64,000 bases of DNA from 'Nostoc azollae' 0708. GTDB lineage: Bacteria; Cyanobacteriota; Cyanobacteriia; Cyanobacteriales; Nostocaceae. The notes under the pieces were generated by a model. It had not been told where the DNA came from. It saw only the letters and a list, made by a program, of their open reading frames with translations, and ran no database searches. The translations under genes were made by a program, and so were the position numbers. Shown piece by piece: positions 44,895-53,735 of this stretch; position 1 is the first letter of the stretch, and each line of letters starts with the position of its first letter. The stretch covers positions 2,845,001 to 2,909,000 of the forward strand of contig NC_014248.1 in assembly GCF_000196515.1 (NCBI RefSeq), given 5' to 3'.

Positions 44895-46013
44895 GTGAAA
44901 CTTGGCCAATGGATCGGTTTAATCGCCTTAGTTCTATCGTTATATATATTGTGGCAACTGCGAGAGGTGCTACTACTGATATTTGCTGCTGTTGTCTTAG
45001 CAACTACCTTAAATCGTTTAGCACGCAGTTTCCAAAGCCTGGGGATGAAACGTGGATTAGCTGTTTTTTTGTCAGTAAGTATCTTTTTTGCTGGTGTGAT
45101 CGGCTTTTTCTGGTTAATTGTTCCACCATTTACCCAGCAATTTCAAGAATTAACCTTACGAGTTCCCCAAGGTTTTGAACGCATTAATACTTGGGTTGAT
45201 GAACAAAGAACTCAAATTCCTGAGCAATTAGTACCATTTATACCGGATCTTAACGGCTTAATCGCAGAAGCACAACCTTTATTTAATCGGGTATTAGGAA
45301 ACTCTTTCGCCTTTGTTTCTGGCTCTTTAGTAATAGTTTTAAATATTTTATTAGTGCTAGTTTTGACGGGGATGTTTTTAGCCAATCCTAATGCGTATCG
45401 GAAAGTATTTGTGCGGCTGTTTCCGTCATTTTATCGACGCAGGGTAGAGGGGATTCTAAGTCAGTGTGAAATTTCCTTAGAAAGATGGGTAACAGGGGCT
45501 TTTATTGCTGTCTGTGTGGTGGGTTTGATGAGCATGGTAGGCTTGTCAATTTTGGGTGTTAAGGCAGCTTTAGCACTGGGAGTTTTGGCGGGATTTATGA
45601 ATTTAATTCCCAACTTAGGACCGACAATGAGTGTAGTTCCAGCCATGGCTATAGCTCTATTAGATTCTCCCTGGAAACCTATTTTGGTCTTGATTCTCTA
45701 TTTTTTTATTCAACAAACTGAAAGTAATTTCATCACACCTGTAGTCATGGCACATCAGGTATCTTTACTACCAGCAGTCACCTTAGTTTCTCAATTATTT
45801 TTCGTTACCTTTTTTGGCTTTTTAGGATTATTTTTAGCATTACCTCTAACTGTTGTCGCTAAAATTTGGGTAGAAGAAGTATTAGTTAAAGATGTATTAG
45901 ATCAATGGGTATGTAATCATCAACAAGATACGGAATTTCTCATGCTGGTAGAATCTCCTGATATCAACGACATTCAGGAATTAGAAGTTACACAAAAGGA
46001 TGAAGATAGCTAA
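44895..46013 (+). CDS. AI-2E / PerM family transporter
   Basis: The 372-residue protein has about seven to eight membrane segments and the family signature region GFMNLIPNLGPTMSVVPAM (residues 235-255), with HQVSLLPAVTLVSQLFFVTFFGFLGLFLALPL near the end. The central soluble part (PPFTQQFQELTLRVPQGFERINTW) is typical. Family members include TqsA and sodium/proton antiporter-like proteins, and the substrate cannot be told. Start is GTG (VKLGQWIGL), supported by gggag upstream. Confidence 0.9.
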   Translation: MKLGQWIGLIALVLSLYILWQLREVLLLIFAAVVLATTLNRLARSFQSLGMKRGLAVFLSVSIFFAGVIGFFWLIVPPFTQQFQELTLRVPQGFERINTWVDEQRTQIPEQLVPFIPDLNGLIAEAQPLFNRVLGNSFAFVSGSLVIVLNILLVLVLTGMFLANPNAYRKVFVRLFPSFYRRRVEGILSQCEISLERWVTGAFIAVCVVGLMSMVGLSILGVKAALALGVLAGFMNLIPNLGPTMSVVPAMAIALLDSPWKPILVLILYFFIQQTESNFITPVVMAHQVSLLPAVTLVSQLFFVTFFGFLGLFLALPLTVVAKIWVEEVLVKDVLDQWVCNHQQDTEFLMLVESPDINDIQELEVTQKDEDS

Positions 46014-46099
46014 ATAGGATGTAAAGTTGACAACTCACTATATTTGTAGCATAATAGTCTTTGTCATACTACATCATTATTGATGAGGAGGATATAAGA

Positions 46100-46661
46100 T
46101 TGAAACTAAATCAAGTCATAGCCGTTTTACAAACCCTTAAGGCTAACGCCACAAAAGTGAAAACAGCTATTTATCAACTAATTCAAAAAACTCCCATATT
46201 TCAGGGGATTTCGCGCACATTTACACCAGTAGCTGAAGATGGCTATGTTTATTCTCCAGAAAGGCAAACATTACAAATGAAAGCAGAAGACTTGCTGAGT
46301 CAATATGAGCAAGCTTGTGCAGAATTGTTTAACTTATGTGCTACCCAAGATTGGGCTAACACTCAAGCCAAAGCAGATATAGTTATATATAGTAGTTGAT
46401 GGAACGACGATTTTAAGAGAAGTTCCTGTTTCCTATTTGCTGTTTCTAGAAAAGCAATTAGTTTACATCAAAACCTTTATTTCCAGATTAGCAGTTTTGG
46501 ATTATAGCGAATTTTCGCTTTATGATCAGCAGCAAGAATGCTTTGCAACCGAACCAAAATTTACCACCAAAACTATTACAAATTCTCAAAAAGTTAGGAC
46601 AAGCCGTATTGAAATGAAAAAATGCCGTATTGAAATGAAAAAATTATGTCATTGCCAATGA
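46100..46661 (+). pseudogene. Cyanobacterial conserved protein (LNQVIAVLQ family), frameshifted and truncated
   Basis: A gaggag ribosome-binding site precedes a TTG that stands where relatives have ATG (LKLNQVIAVLQTLKANATKVK). The protein runs to TQDWANTQAKADIVI, where a local duplication of about 10 bases (atatagttat) shifts the frame. It continues LREVPVSYLLFLEKQLVYIKTFISRL and FSLYDQQQECFATEPKF before degenerating. The last bases include a tandem 21-bp duplication (gccgtattgaaatg...). Relatives are about 240 residues, so the C-terminal 70 are missing. Function unknown. Confidence 0.75.
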
Positions 46662-46716
46662 ATGAGAGAATAATATTTCATTTATTCTTTCAAAGATATC
46701 TCACCTTGAGAAAGAT

Positions 46717-47004
46717 TTGATTCAACAACTATTCCGGGAGGAAATCATGCAAGAATCTGTGATATATCAAGATATCCTGCAAAAAGGAGAGAAAAAGGGA
46801 GAACAACGCGGAAGACAACAAGGAGAAGCGACTTTAATTATCCGACTTCTGACTGGTCGGTTTGGTGTTCTTAACTTGGAAGTAGAACAGAAAATCAACA
46901 GTTTATCTACAAATCAACTAGAGGATTTAGGAGACGCGCTGTTAGATTTTTCGCGTCTGGATGATTTAAACAATTACTTGGTTCCAATATCACCCGATAA
47001 TTAA
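46717..47004 (+). pseudogene. DUF4351 C-terminal fragment of an Rpn-type nuclease
   Basis: The 95-codon frame reads IQQLFREEIMQESVIYQDILQKGEKKGEQRGRQQGEA, then LIIRLLTGRFGVLNLEVEQKI and LSTNQLEDLGDALLDFSRLDDLNNYL. This is the charged linker plus DUF4351 domain that ends Rpn/PD-(D/E)xK transposase-like proteins. The nuclease part is absent upstream, so this is a 5'-truncated remnant even though the frame is open. Confidence 0.8.
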
Positions 47005-47027
47005 AAGGTCAATCCGCTACTTGAAAA

Positions 47028-48197
47028 ATGCGAACTATTGCGGAAATTAACAAAAAAATCAACCAGAAACGCGCCGTAGTGTGGACGGTTGAAGAATTAA
47101 AAACACGAGTAGCAGAAATTGGTGTCACCAAAGCTGCTAAAGAAGTTGATGTCATTACCACCGGTACCTTTGAACCAATGGAGTCAAGCGGTGGAATTCT
47201 TAATCTCGGACACACAGACCCTCCCATCAAAATTCGCCGTTGCTGGATAGACGGAGTTCCAGCATATTCTGGTTTTGGTGCAGTAGATTTATACTTGGGT
47301 GCCAGTTGTGCTGTAGAAGCGATGGACGGGGAAGAACTGCGAGAACGTGGTGGTGGCCATGTCATCCAAGATTTAATTGCAGGTAAACCCGTGCAAGTAC
47401 GAGCATTAGGGCAAGTTACCGATTGTTACCCAAGGGCTACTTTTGAAACTACAGTCACCCGTGACACTATCAATCAGTTTTATTTATTTAATCCGCGCAA
47501 TCTTTATCAAAATTTTATTATTGGCGTAAATGGAGGTGATCGCCCACTTTATACTTATCTTGGACCTCTCCAACCGCGTTTAGGGAATGCCGTATACTCA
47601 AACCCTGGTGCAATTTCCCCACTACTCAATGATCCCGATTTGCAACTTGTGGGGATTGGGACGCGAATATTCTTAGGTGGTGGAATTGGTTATGTCGCTT
47701 GGGAAGGTACCCAGCACTTCCCCTTACAAAGGCGATTAGCTAATCATACACCCATTGGTCCATCGGCAACTTTAGCCCTAATTGGTGATGCCAAACAAAT
47801 GGATGTTCGTTGGGTGCGGGGTTGTTACTTCAAAAGTTATGGACCATCTTTAATGTTAGGAGTAGGTGTTCCACTTCCCGTTTTAAATGAAACAGTAGTT
47901 GAACGCTGCGCCGTACAAGATAAAGACTTAGTAGCACCAATAGTAGACTTTTCCATTCCCCGTCGTGTTCGTCCCACCTTTGGTTTAGTCAGTTACGCTC
48001 AACTTAAATCAGGAAAAATCACCATAGAGGGTAAAGCGGTGCGAGTTGCGCCTCTAGCCAGTATGTTTCTCTCACGGCAAGTTGCCTTAGAGTTAAAACA
48101 ATGGATAGAAGCAGGCACATTTACCCTCACAGAGACAGTTTCACCCATTCCCATGGATCGAGCTTTTCTACCCCAAGACCCTTGGACGGACTTTTAA
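47028..48197 (+). CDS. Homocysteine biosynthesis protein (HcyBio, DUF39)
   Basis: The 389-residue protein matches the DUF39 family, implicated in converting aspartate semialdehyde to homocysteine. Conserved blocks are VDVITTGTFEPMESSGGILNLGH, RRCWIDGVPAYSGFGAVDLYLGA, GGHVIQDLIAGKPVQVRA and GTRIFLGGGIGYVAWEGTQH. The Cys in GASCAVEA may be the catalytic one by analogy. It has no membrane segments. The start MRTIAEINKKI is conserved. It is followed by ggtgatt repeats. It offers a route to homocysteine independent of O-acyl-homoserine. Confidence 0.9.
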   Translation: MRTIAEINKKINQKRAVVWTVEELKTRVAEIGVTKAAKEVDVITTGTFEPMESSGGILNLGHTDPPIKIRRCWIDGVPAYSGFGAVDLYLGASCAVEAMDGEELRERGGGHVIQDLIAGKPVQVRALGQVTDCYPRATFETTVTRDTINQFYLFNPRNLYQNFIIGVNGGDRPLYTYLGPLQPRLGNAVYSNPGAISPLLNDPDLQLVGIGTRIFLGGGIGYVAWEGTQHFPLQRRLANHTPIGPSATLALIGDAKQMDVRWVRGCYFKSYGPSLMLGVGVPLPVLNETVVERCAVQDKDLVAPIVDFSIPRRVRPTFGLVSYAQLKSGKITIEGKAVRVAPLASMFLSRQVALELKQWIEAGTFTLTETVSPIPMDRAFLPQDPWTDF

Positions 48198-48205
48198 TTT
48201 TGGTG

Positions 48206-48271
48206 ATTGGTGATTGGTGATTGGTCATCAGGAAAATTACTTCCCCAGTCCCCAGTCCCCACTCCCCATTA
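48206..48271. repeat. Heptamer repeats between convergent genes
   Basis: ggtgatt copies followed by ccagtcc/ccactcc units, filling the gap between HcyBio and the proline/lysine-rich protein gene. Confidence 0.8.
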
Positions 48272-48272
48272 C

Positions 48273-49316
48273 CTACTCTTCAGTGGGTTTAGGCTTCTTG
48301 ACTGGCTTAGGTGCTGGCGGTTTGGTTACAGGTTTAGACACCGCAGAAGCTTCAGCACCTATTTTCTTCACCGGACGTGGAGTTTCTCCATTATTGCGTC
48401 TAGGTGTGAATGGTCTTCTACCGGGGCTACCACCAGGACGGGGAGCGCTTCTACCAAATGGCGGTTTACGTTTTTTGGGTAAATCAGCGATCGCTTCCGC
48501 ATTTTCTATTGCTAATACATCAGCATCTCGCTTGACTTTGAAATCCCAAAACTTGCCCACAGCCTTAGTAGCTAGCACACCTTGGAGTTTCAACTTAAAA
48601 TACTTGGGTTTGTCAGTTGGTTTACGCGGGGCTTGCTTAATCTTAACTACCAAACTCCTAGTTTCAAAAGATTGGTAAACCACCTCACCGCGTACGGAAA
48701 ATTCCCCATCAGGAATTTCTGATGAAGGTTTTGGGGTTTCGGAAATTTCCTCTTTCGTCAGCTTTTGGCGACCAGATTTTTTAGCAGAACCATTTTCTGG
48801 CCTCTCTAAAACTTGTGAAGCCAAATCTGTGCCATCCTCTTCTTGGGAATTTTTAGCCAGATTTTCCGGCTCCCAAACTCCCACAATTTGGATGTGCAGA
48901 GAGTCGTTTTCTTGTCTAGTGCGGGGATAAACTACCCACAGATGTTCTTTTTCCAAGTCCAGGTGATTCTTGACTAAACTCATAATCCGACCTAAAAGGA
49001 CAGCATTGAGTTCTACACCATCAGCAGTTACCAAGCTTCCTTGGGTAAACTGATCACTACTGGCACAATAGCGACCTCGGACTAAGCCAATGGCTCGATA
49101 CTGCATTGGTTCACTGGGAGGTGGAATCGGTTGTTGCCGATTGACTACATTCCCATTGGTATCAGTATCGCCAAGGTTAGCAAGTGAGTTATCAGGTTTT
49201 GAAGACTTAGTGACTAAGTCAATCTTAGCTGGGGCCTGGTTAGAGGCAGTAGAATTTGAAGATTCAGGAGACGGCATCAGGTCGGAATTCATAAAAACTC
49301 CTTGCGGCGGAGACAC
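48273..49316 (-). CDS. Conserved cyanobacterial protein with Arg/Pro/Lys-rich tail
   Basis: A 347-residue soluble protein. Residues 70-155 form a conserved domain (YRAIGLVRGRYCASSDQFTQGSLVTADGVELNAVLLG, then LWVVYPRT). Residues 205-280 form another (EFSVRGEVVYQSFETRSLVVKIKQAP, KYFKLKLQGVLATKAVGKFWDF). The last 70 residues are disordered and very basic (RPGGSPGRRPFTPRRN to KPVKKPKPTEE), suggesting RNA or other polyanion binding (inference). The true start is probably the second Met (MNSDLMPSPESS, 49292), since MSPPQGVF is not conserved-looking. I know no function. Confidence 0.75.
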   Translation of the reverse strand: MSPPQGVFMNSDLMPSPESSNSTASNQAPAKIDLVTKSSKPDNSLANLGDTDTNGNVVNRQQPIPPPSEPMQYRAIGLVRGRYCASSDQFTQGSLVTADGVELNAVLLGRIMSLVKNHLDLEKEHLWVVYPRTRQENDSLHIQIVGVWEPENLAKNSQEEDGTDLASQVLERPENGSAKKSGRQKLTKEEISETPKPSSEIPDGEFSVRGEVVYQSFETRSLVVKIKQAPRKPTDKPKYFKLKLQGVLATKAVGKFWDFKVKRDADVLAIENAEAIADLPKKRKPPFGRSAPRPGGSPGRRPFTPRRNNGETPRPVKKIGAEASAVSKPVTKPPAPKPVKKPKPTEE

Positions 49317-49674
49317 ATCCCGTTGTGGGATTTAATAAAGTCATCTGGAAAGACCGTTGGATCGGCTGATAATAAAAGTATATTTCCTTTTAATCTAGCC
49401 ATCCTAAAGCGCCCAGTTCGAGCAGAAAGGCGCGAAATTTTGCATTTAGAGACTAAATGTGTAATTTAGCGCCTTGACACTAGTTTCGGAAGCATAGCAT
49501 AGCTACAATTCTGAATGCTCCTCCTAAAGTCATCACTTACTTTAGCAGTGTAGATAGTTTTTTGTTATAAAATTCACAGTGAAATAACCGTATTCCGCAA
49601 AGTTTTGGAAAAACTTAACTTTGCGATTTGTGTAAATATTAATTTCGTCCAAATTCACCATAAGGAAAAAGATT
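49317..49674. other. Divergent promoter region
   Basis: The region holds a pair of short inverted cgccttt/gcgccca-like pieces but no clear gene, RNA or array. Confidence 0.35.
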
Positions 49675-50532
49675 GTGTCTCAACCCCGTAATCGGTGGAT
49701 CATTCAAATCGTCTTAGTTTTAGCCATTGCCGCTTTTATTGGGGTTTCTATGATACCCATTATTGGTGCTTTGAATAATCCCCAATCAGTCAACCCTACT
49801 AATTCTCCTGCATCTAACCAAAAATCACAACTTGCTGATGAAGTTCGGGGTTATGAACTGGTTTTACAACGGGAACCAGAAAATCAAACTGCTCTCAAAG
49901 GCCTTGTGCAAGCACGACTACAATTACTTAGTCAAAAAGCTAGAGGTGAAGTAAAACCTGCTGATATTCAAGCAGTAATAGAACCTTTAGAAAAGTTGGC
50001 TAAATTAAATCCACAACAGTCTGAGTATGGTGTACTGCTGGCACAAGCAAAGCAGCAAATTGCTGATAATGAAGGTGCAGCCCAAACTTATCGCTCAATC
50101 TTAGCAACAAAACCTGGTGATCTCAAAGCTTTACAGGGTATGGTCAATTTGCAAATCAGTCAACAACGCCCAGAAGCTGCTATTGGCTTGCTGCAAGATA
50201 CTTTATCTGCTGCTACTCAAGCAAATACCATTCAGCCTGGAAGTGTTGATGTGGTTGCTGTACAGGTGCTTTTGGGTAGCGTTTATGCTTTTCAGAAAAA
50301 CGATACTCAAGCTATCTCAATTTATGAGCAAGCAATCAAGAAAGATCCCCAGGATTTTCGTCCCGTATTGGCAAAGGCTATGTTGCTCAAGGAACAGGGT
50401 AAGGTGGAAGAAGCAAAACTTTTATTTGAGACTGCCAGAGCTTTAGCACCTGCTCAGTATAAAGATGGAATTAATAAGGCAGCAGTAATACCAACTCCTT
50501 CCCCGTCTGCTTCTCCTACTGCATCACGATGA
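49675..50532 (+). CDS. Membrane-anchored TPR protein
   Basis: A 285-residue protein with GTG start, one N-terminal membrane anchor (IQIVLVLAIAAFIGVSMIPIIGAL), a polar linker and about five TPR-like helix pairs from residue 55 to 270 (NQTALKGLVQARLQLL, ISIYEQAIKKDPQDFRPVLAKAML, KVEEAKLLFETARALAP). The end is Ser/Pro-rich. Such proteins act as scaffolds at the thylakoid or plasma membrane. No specific partner is evident. Confidence 0.8.
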   Translation: MSQPRNRWIIQIVLVLAIAAFIGVSMIPIIGALNNPQSVNPTNSPASNQKSQLADEVRGYELVLQREPENQTALKGLVQARLQLLSQKARGEVKPADIQAVIEPLEKLAKLNPQQSEYGVLLAQAKQQIADNEGAAQTYRSILATKPGDLKALQGMVNLQISQQRPEAAIGLLQDTLSAATQANTIQPGSVDVVAVQVLLGSVYAFQKNDTQAISIYEQAIKKDPQDFRPVLAKAMLLKEQGKVEEAKLLFETARALAPAQYKDGINKAAVIPTPSPSASPTASR

Positions 50533-50641
50533 AGAAGGGGTATAAGGGTCTAAGGGTGTGGGGGTGTAGGGGAACAATAAAAAACTTAATTCTTAATTCT
50601 TAATTGTTACTTCTGTCACCTGTCACCTGTCGCCTATCACC
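50533..50641. repeat. Short heptamer-type repeats
   Basis: ggtctaa/ggtgtag, taattct and acctgtc units between two convergent genes. Confidence 0.7.
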
Positions 50642-51265
50642 TCAACTTCCTTCTATGGTTGCGACGATACCGAAGATAATAAACAGAAGGCCGCCAATGA
50701 AGGTAATTTGTCGTTCGGAAATTTTACCTGCGATTAATCTACCACCGATTACTGCGATCGCAGCACAAATAGCGTGTCCTAATATTGCACCCACGGTTAT
50801 ACCAATGGGGTTGTAACTAGCGGCTAAGGCAATGGTGGCTATTTGTGTGCGATCACCCCATTCTGCTATCAATGTTAATACAAAAGATTTCAGTAATATT
50901 GACCAGAGGCTTTTTTGCTGACTGTCTAACTGTACCTTTTCTACTGCTTCTTTTGCTTCTTCTATGACTTCTGTATCAGAAGCCACAGACATTTTACTGG
51001 CATCGTAGAGCAGTTTCAACCCAAAGGCAATAAACAAAACTATTTCTGTATAATGAATATAGATTTTTGGGACTTTTGTTACAGCAGACAGTAATTGCCC
51101 AAATATCACTGATAAAATCGTCATTAATCCTAAAGCTGCTGTCACACCAGCAAACACTACCCGTCGGGGGTGCTGCATCGACAAAACTACAGTGAGAAAA
51201 AAGGTTTTATCACCTAACTCGGAAATGGTAATTAAAACTAAACCTGCCGTAAATGCTGTTAACAT
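50642..51265 (-). CDS. TMEM165/GDT1-family Mn/Ca transporter
   Basis: The 207-residue protein has six membrane helices in two halves. Each carries the family's acidic motif: ELGDKTFFLTVVL at residue 16 and EWGDRTQIATIAL at residue 136. The central loop is acidic. Cyanobacterial members such as Mnx export Mn2+ from the cytoplasm to thylakoid lumen or periplasm and prevent manganese toxicity. Length is normal. Monocistronic between repeats and a decayed region. Confidence 0.93.
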   Translation of the reverse strand: MLTAFTAGLVLITISELGDKTFFLTVVLSMQHPRRVVFAGVTAALGLMTILSVIFGQLLSAVTKVPKIYIHYTEIVLFIAFGLKLLYDASKMSVASDTEVIEEAKEAVEKVQLDSQQKSLWSILLKSFVLTLIAEWGDRTQIATIALAASYNPIGITVGAILGHAICAAIAVIGGRLIAGKISERQITFIGGLLFIIFGIVATIEGS

Positions 51266-51771
51266 TCTCTCAAGCTTCTGAAGGATTTTTACCTATGTGG
51301 AGCTTATAATGAGTGTTTAATCACCTCACTAAAGCTCAGATACTTGTTTGGTGTGAACTCAGTGAAGGTCTTGCTTTCAAATACTTATTATTCGCCATGT
51401 GAACCAGGCTTATCCCCAGTATGTTGATTCAGATGGACTGGCTTTTGCACCAGCAGCTACTGCCCTCCTATTCGATAATTAATGATACCTTGGTGTCGGT
51501 TGGCAGTCAAGGGTTTGGAAAAACGAACCCCAGAGGCATAGAGAACACGGAGGAATAAGAGTTTGGGGTAGTTGTGGCATACTCCTCAGAGAAATAAATA
51601 AACCATGAAGAAGCGAAGGACACGAAGAGAAGAGGGTTTAAGAGAGATTTTTCGTAAGGTTTGATTGACTTTTTACTCTCAGAATGAGAGCAGAATACAC
51701 ATAACGACGACACCTGGAGAAACTAATGACTTACACAAATCAGAAAAAGTTAAAAACCAAACCCAAAATCT
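51266..51771. other. Decayed or repeat-containing non-coding region
   Basis: A short open piece (NQAYPQYVDSDGLAFAPAATA, 51397-51480) looks like the end of some protein but has no start and no recognised family. From 51525 to 51600 there is a known type of dispersed sequence (ccagaggcatagagaacacgg) related to gcagagg-type repeats. Nothing functional can be assigned. Confidence 0.4.
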
Positions 51772-52044
51772 ATGCACCTAATTTCAATTTGCAACCTCCG
51801 CGAAGATGCAGCAAAATATCCCGATCTCAAAAAAGAGATTGAAGATTGGCATATAACTGTTAAAAAAGCCGAATGGCAAAATCTGGAGGATGTGCGTAAA
51901 ATTTCCCGTGATGCTGAAGCTGTTGGTAATTTTACTGTTTTTAATATCAAAGGTAATGATTACCCTTTAATTGTAGGGATTAATTACGAAACCAAAGAAG
52001 TTCACTACAAATACTTGTTAACTTACGCAGAATACAATAAATAA
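51772..52044 (+). CDS. higB: HigB-type mRNA interferase toxin
   Basis: A 90-residue protein matching the HigB toxin family: LREDAAKYPDLKKEIEDWHITVKKAEWQNLEDVRK, then VFNIKGNDYPLIVGINYETKEVHYKYLLTYAEYNK. The family's RNase works on ribosome-bound mRNA. The toxin-first order with the antitoxin 10 bp downstream is the normal higBA order. The frame is intact although the antitoxin gene is broken, so the toxin may be weak, silent, or controlled by another antitoxin. Confidence 0.8.
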   Translation: MHLISICNLREDAAKYPDLKKEIEDWHITVKKAEWQNLEDVRKISRDAEAVGNFTVFNIKGNDYPLIVGINYETKEVHYKYLLTYAEYNK

Positions 52045-52054
52045 AAATGGAGAA

Positions 52055-52452
52055 ATGACGATCAGTTTTGATAATAAAACTTATAGCCAATTACTAGCAG
52101 AGATCCCCCTTCAAGTAATTGAAACAGAAGATGAGTATGAACGTATTTTGAAAGTTGCAGAACATCTAACTTTAAAAAACATCTTACTCCAGAGGAGCGA
52201 GCTCTGGACAAACTGCTTGTCAGAGTAATTGAAGATTATGAGGTGTAGATTTATCCAATGGATAAATCTACACCTCATGAAATTCTGCAACACATTATGG
52301 AATCTAGTGGAACTCGTCAAGCTGATTTGGTAGGTGTGATTAGTTCTAGTGGTGTTGTTTCCGAAGTTGTAAATGATAAACGTTCCATTAGTAAAGCACA
52401 AGCAAAAGCTTTAGGAGAATATTTTAAAGTTTCTCCTAGTTTGTTTATTTGA
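52055..52452 (+). pseudogene. HigA-type antitoxin gene, frameshifted with a stop
   Basis: The start MTISFDNKTYSQLLAEIPLQVI and ETEDEYERILKVAEHLT is followed by a frameshift near 52170. The next frame reads HLTPEERALDKLLVRVIEDYEV, then TAG. It continues IYPMDKSTPHEILQHIMESSGTRQADLVGV and SKAQAKALGEYFKVSPSLFI, an XRE-type helix-turn-helix. Two changes break the protein. The last part (52258-52452) begins at an in-frame ATG and could give a 64-residue DNA-binding fragment. Whether this can still neutralise or repress is unknown. Confidence 0.82.
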
Positions 52453-52499
52453 ACTTCAATGTTTATGTTGTTTGTAAAAATTAAACATCAATATAGTCT

Positions 52500-52605
52500 C
52501 TAATAACCTCTCCCTAACCCTCTCTTATGAAGAAAGGAAACAATAAGGGATAAATTCAAAGTCTTTCTCCTTGTATAAGAGAGACTTAGAGAGGTTTTTT
52601 AAATA
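52500..52605. repeat. Palindromic cctctcc-type repeat
   Basis: About 100 bp whose ends are imperfect inverted copies (acctctccctaaccctctcttat / ataagagagacttagagaggt, shown in part), ending in TTTTTT on the plus strand. It lies just downstream of miaA and HigA and can act as a terminator. A related sequence is seen near 7110-7160. Confidence 0.65.
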
Positions 52606-52620
52606 CGCTTATTGCGTTTA

Positions 52621-53520
52621 TTACCAGGTTGTAATAAACTCATTTATTCGAGTGAGAACCTTTTCTAATAAATCTGAATTATTCACATTAAAATATTCAA
52701 GATTAGGAGATTGTCTAAACCAAGTGCGTTGACGCTTTGCGAATTGTCGGGTATGCAAAGCAATTAAATCTGTAGCTTCATCTAAAGTAATTTCACCAGC
52801 TAAATATTGCTTGATTTCTTGATATCCTAAAGTATTCAATAAAGATAAATTCGCGCCATACTTTTGAGATAAATATTCAACTTCAGCAACTAGTCCATCT
52901 GTAATCATTTGTTCTGTGCGTCTACGAATTCTGATATCTAAATGTTCTGGTTCACAATCTAAACAAATTTGCAAAATCGGATATTTGGGTGGGTTTTCCC
53001 CTTGCTGTTCAGAAATCGGAATCCCAGTAATATAATATACTTCCAAGCCTCTTAAAGTCCGCACCAAGTCGTTAGCATGAATCTTTTGGGCTGCAACTGG
53101 ATCAACTTGTTGCAACATCGGGTAAAGTTGATTTTGACCAAGAGATTCAAGTTGCGATCGCAATTCTGGTTGTGGTGACACTCTGGGAATTTTCATCCCC
53201 TGGACAATAGAACGGATATATAAACCAGTTCCACCAACCAACAACAATGGGGAAACACCAAGACTAGCAATTAAAGTTTGTGCTTGTTCCTGATAATCTG
53301 CTAATGTCATTGTTTGAGTTGGTTCACAGATATCTATTAGATAATGTGGCACTAATTTCTGTTCGTCCACAGTTGGTTTAGCGGTTCCAATGTCAAACTC
53401 GCGGTATACTTGACGAGAATCGGCGCTCAGAATCACCGGACCCAACCGCCTAGCTAAACTCAAAGCTAAACCAGACTTCCCCGTTCCTGTCGCACCACAA
53501 ATTACAATTAATTTAGTCAT
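52621..53520 (-). CDS. miaA: tRNA dimethylallyltransferase
   Basis: The 299-residue enzyme adds a dimethylallyl group to A37 of tRNAs reading codons that start with U. The P-loop is GATGTGKSGLALSLA; SADSRQVYREFDIGTAK is the conserved DSRQ(V/I)Y motif. PHYLIDICEP, LLVGGTGLYIRSIVQGM and LIALHTRQFAKRQRTWFR are family blocks. Length is normal. The gene is divergent from gyrB with a short AT-rich repeat (aaaatta units) between. Confidence 0.97.
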   Translation of the reverse strand: MTKLIVICGATGTGKSGLALSLARRLGPVILSADSRQVYREFDIGTAKPTVDEQKLVPHYLIDICEPTQTMTLADYQEQAQTLIASLGVSPLLLVGGTGLYIRSIVQGMKIPRVSPQPELRSQLESLGQNQLYPMLQQVDPVAAQKIHANDLVRTLRGLEVYYITGIPISEQQGENPPKYPILQICLDCEPEHLDIRIRRRTEQMITDGLVAEVEYLSQKYGANLSLLNTLGYQEIKQYLAGEITLDEATDLIALHTRQFAKRQRTWFRQSPNLEYFNVNNSDLLEKVLTRINEFITTW

Positions 53521-53530
53521 TAGTCGCTTC

Positions 53531-53567
53531 GTTCCAATTAAAAATTAAAAATTAAAAATTAAAAATG
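53531..53567. repeat. attaaaa heptamers upstream of miaA
   Basis: About four to five copies of a 7-bp unit (aaaatta) starting 11 bases in front of the miaA start codon. Confidence 0.8.
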
Positions 53568-53665
53568 CAGAATTCACCTTTTTAATTCTTTTTTGATAAA
53601 GGGTTGCTATCCTTATATAAACTTCCCATTAAATTGCGCTACAGACGGCAGCAAGGCTTTTGTGT

Positions 53666-53671
53666 TATAAT
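53666..53671 (+). promoter_or_regulatory. gyrB: Candidate -10 element of gyrB
   Basis: TATAAT 65 bases upstream of the gyrB ATG, in the gap shared with divergent miaA. No clear -35 at 17 bp, so this is only a candidate. Confidence 0.35.
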
Positions 53672-53735
53672 TTTGGGGTGATTTGACTTTTTTGTCCTTT
53701 AGGCAAGTTCAACCCCAAGCATCAGGAGAATTTTC

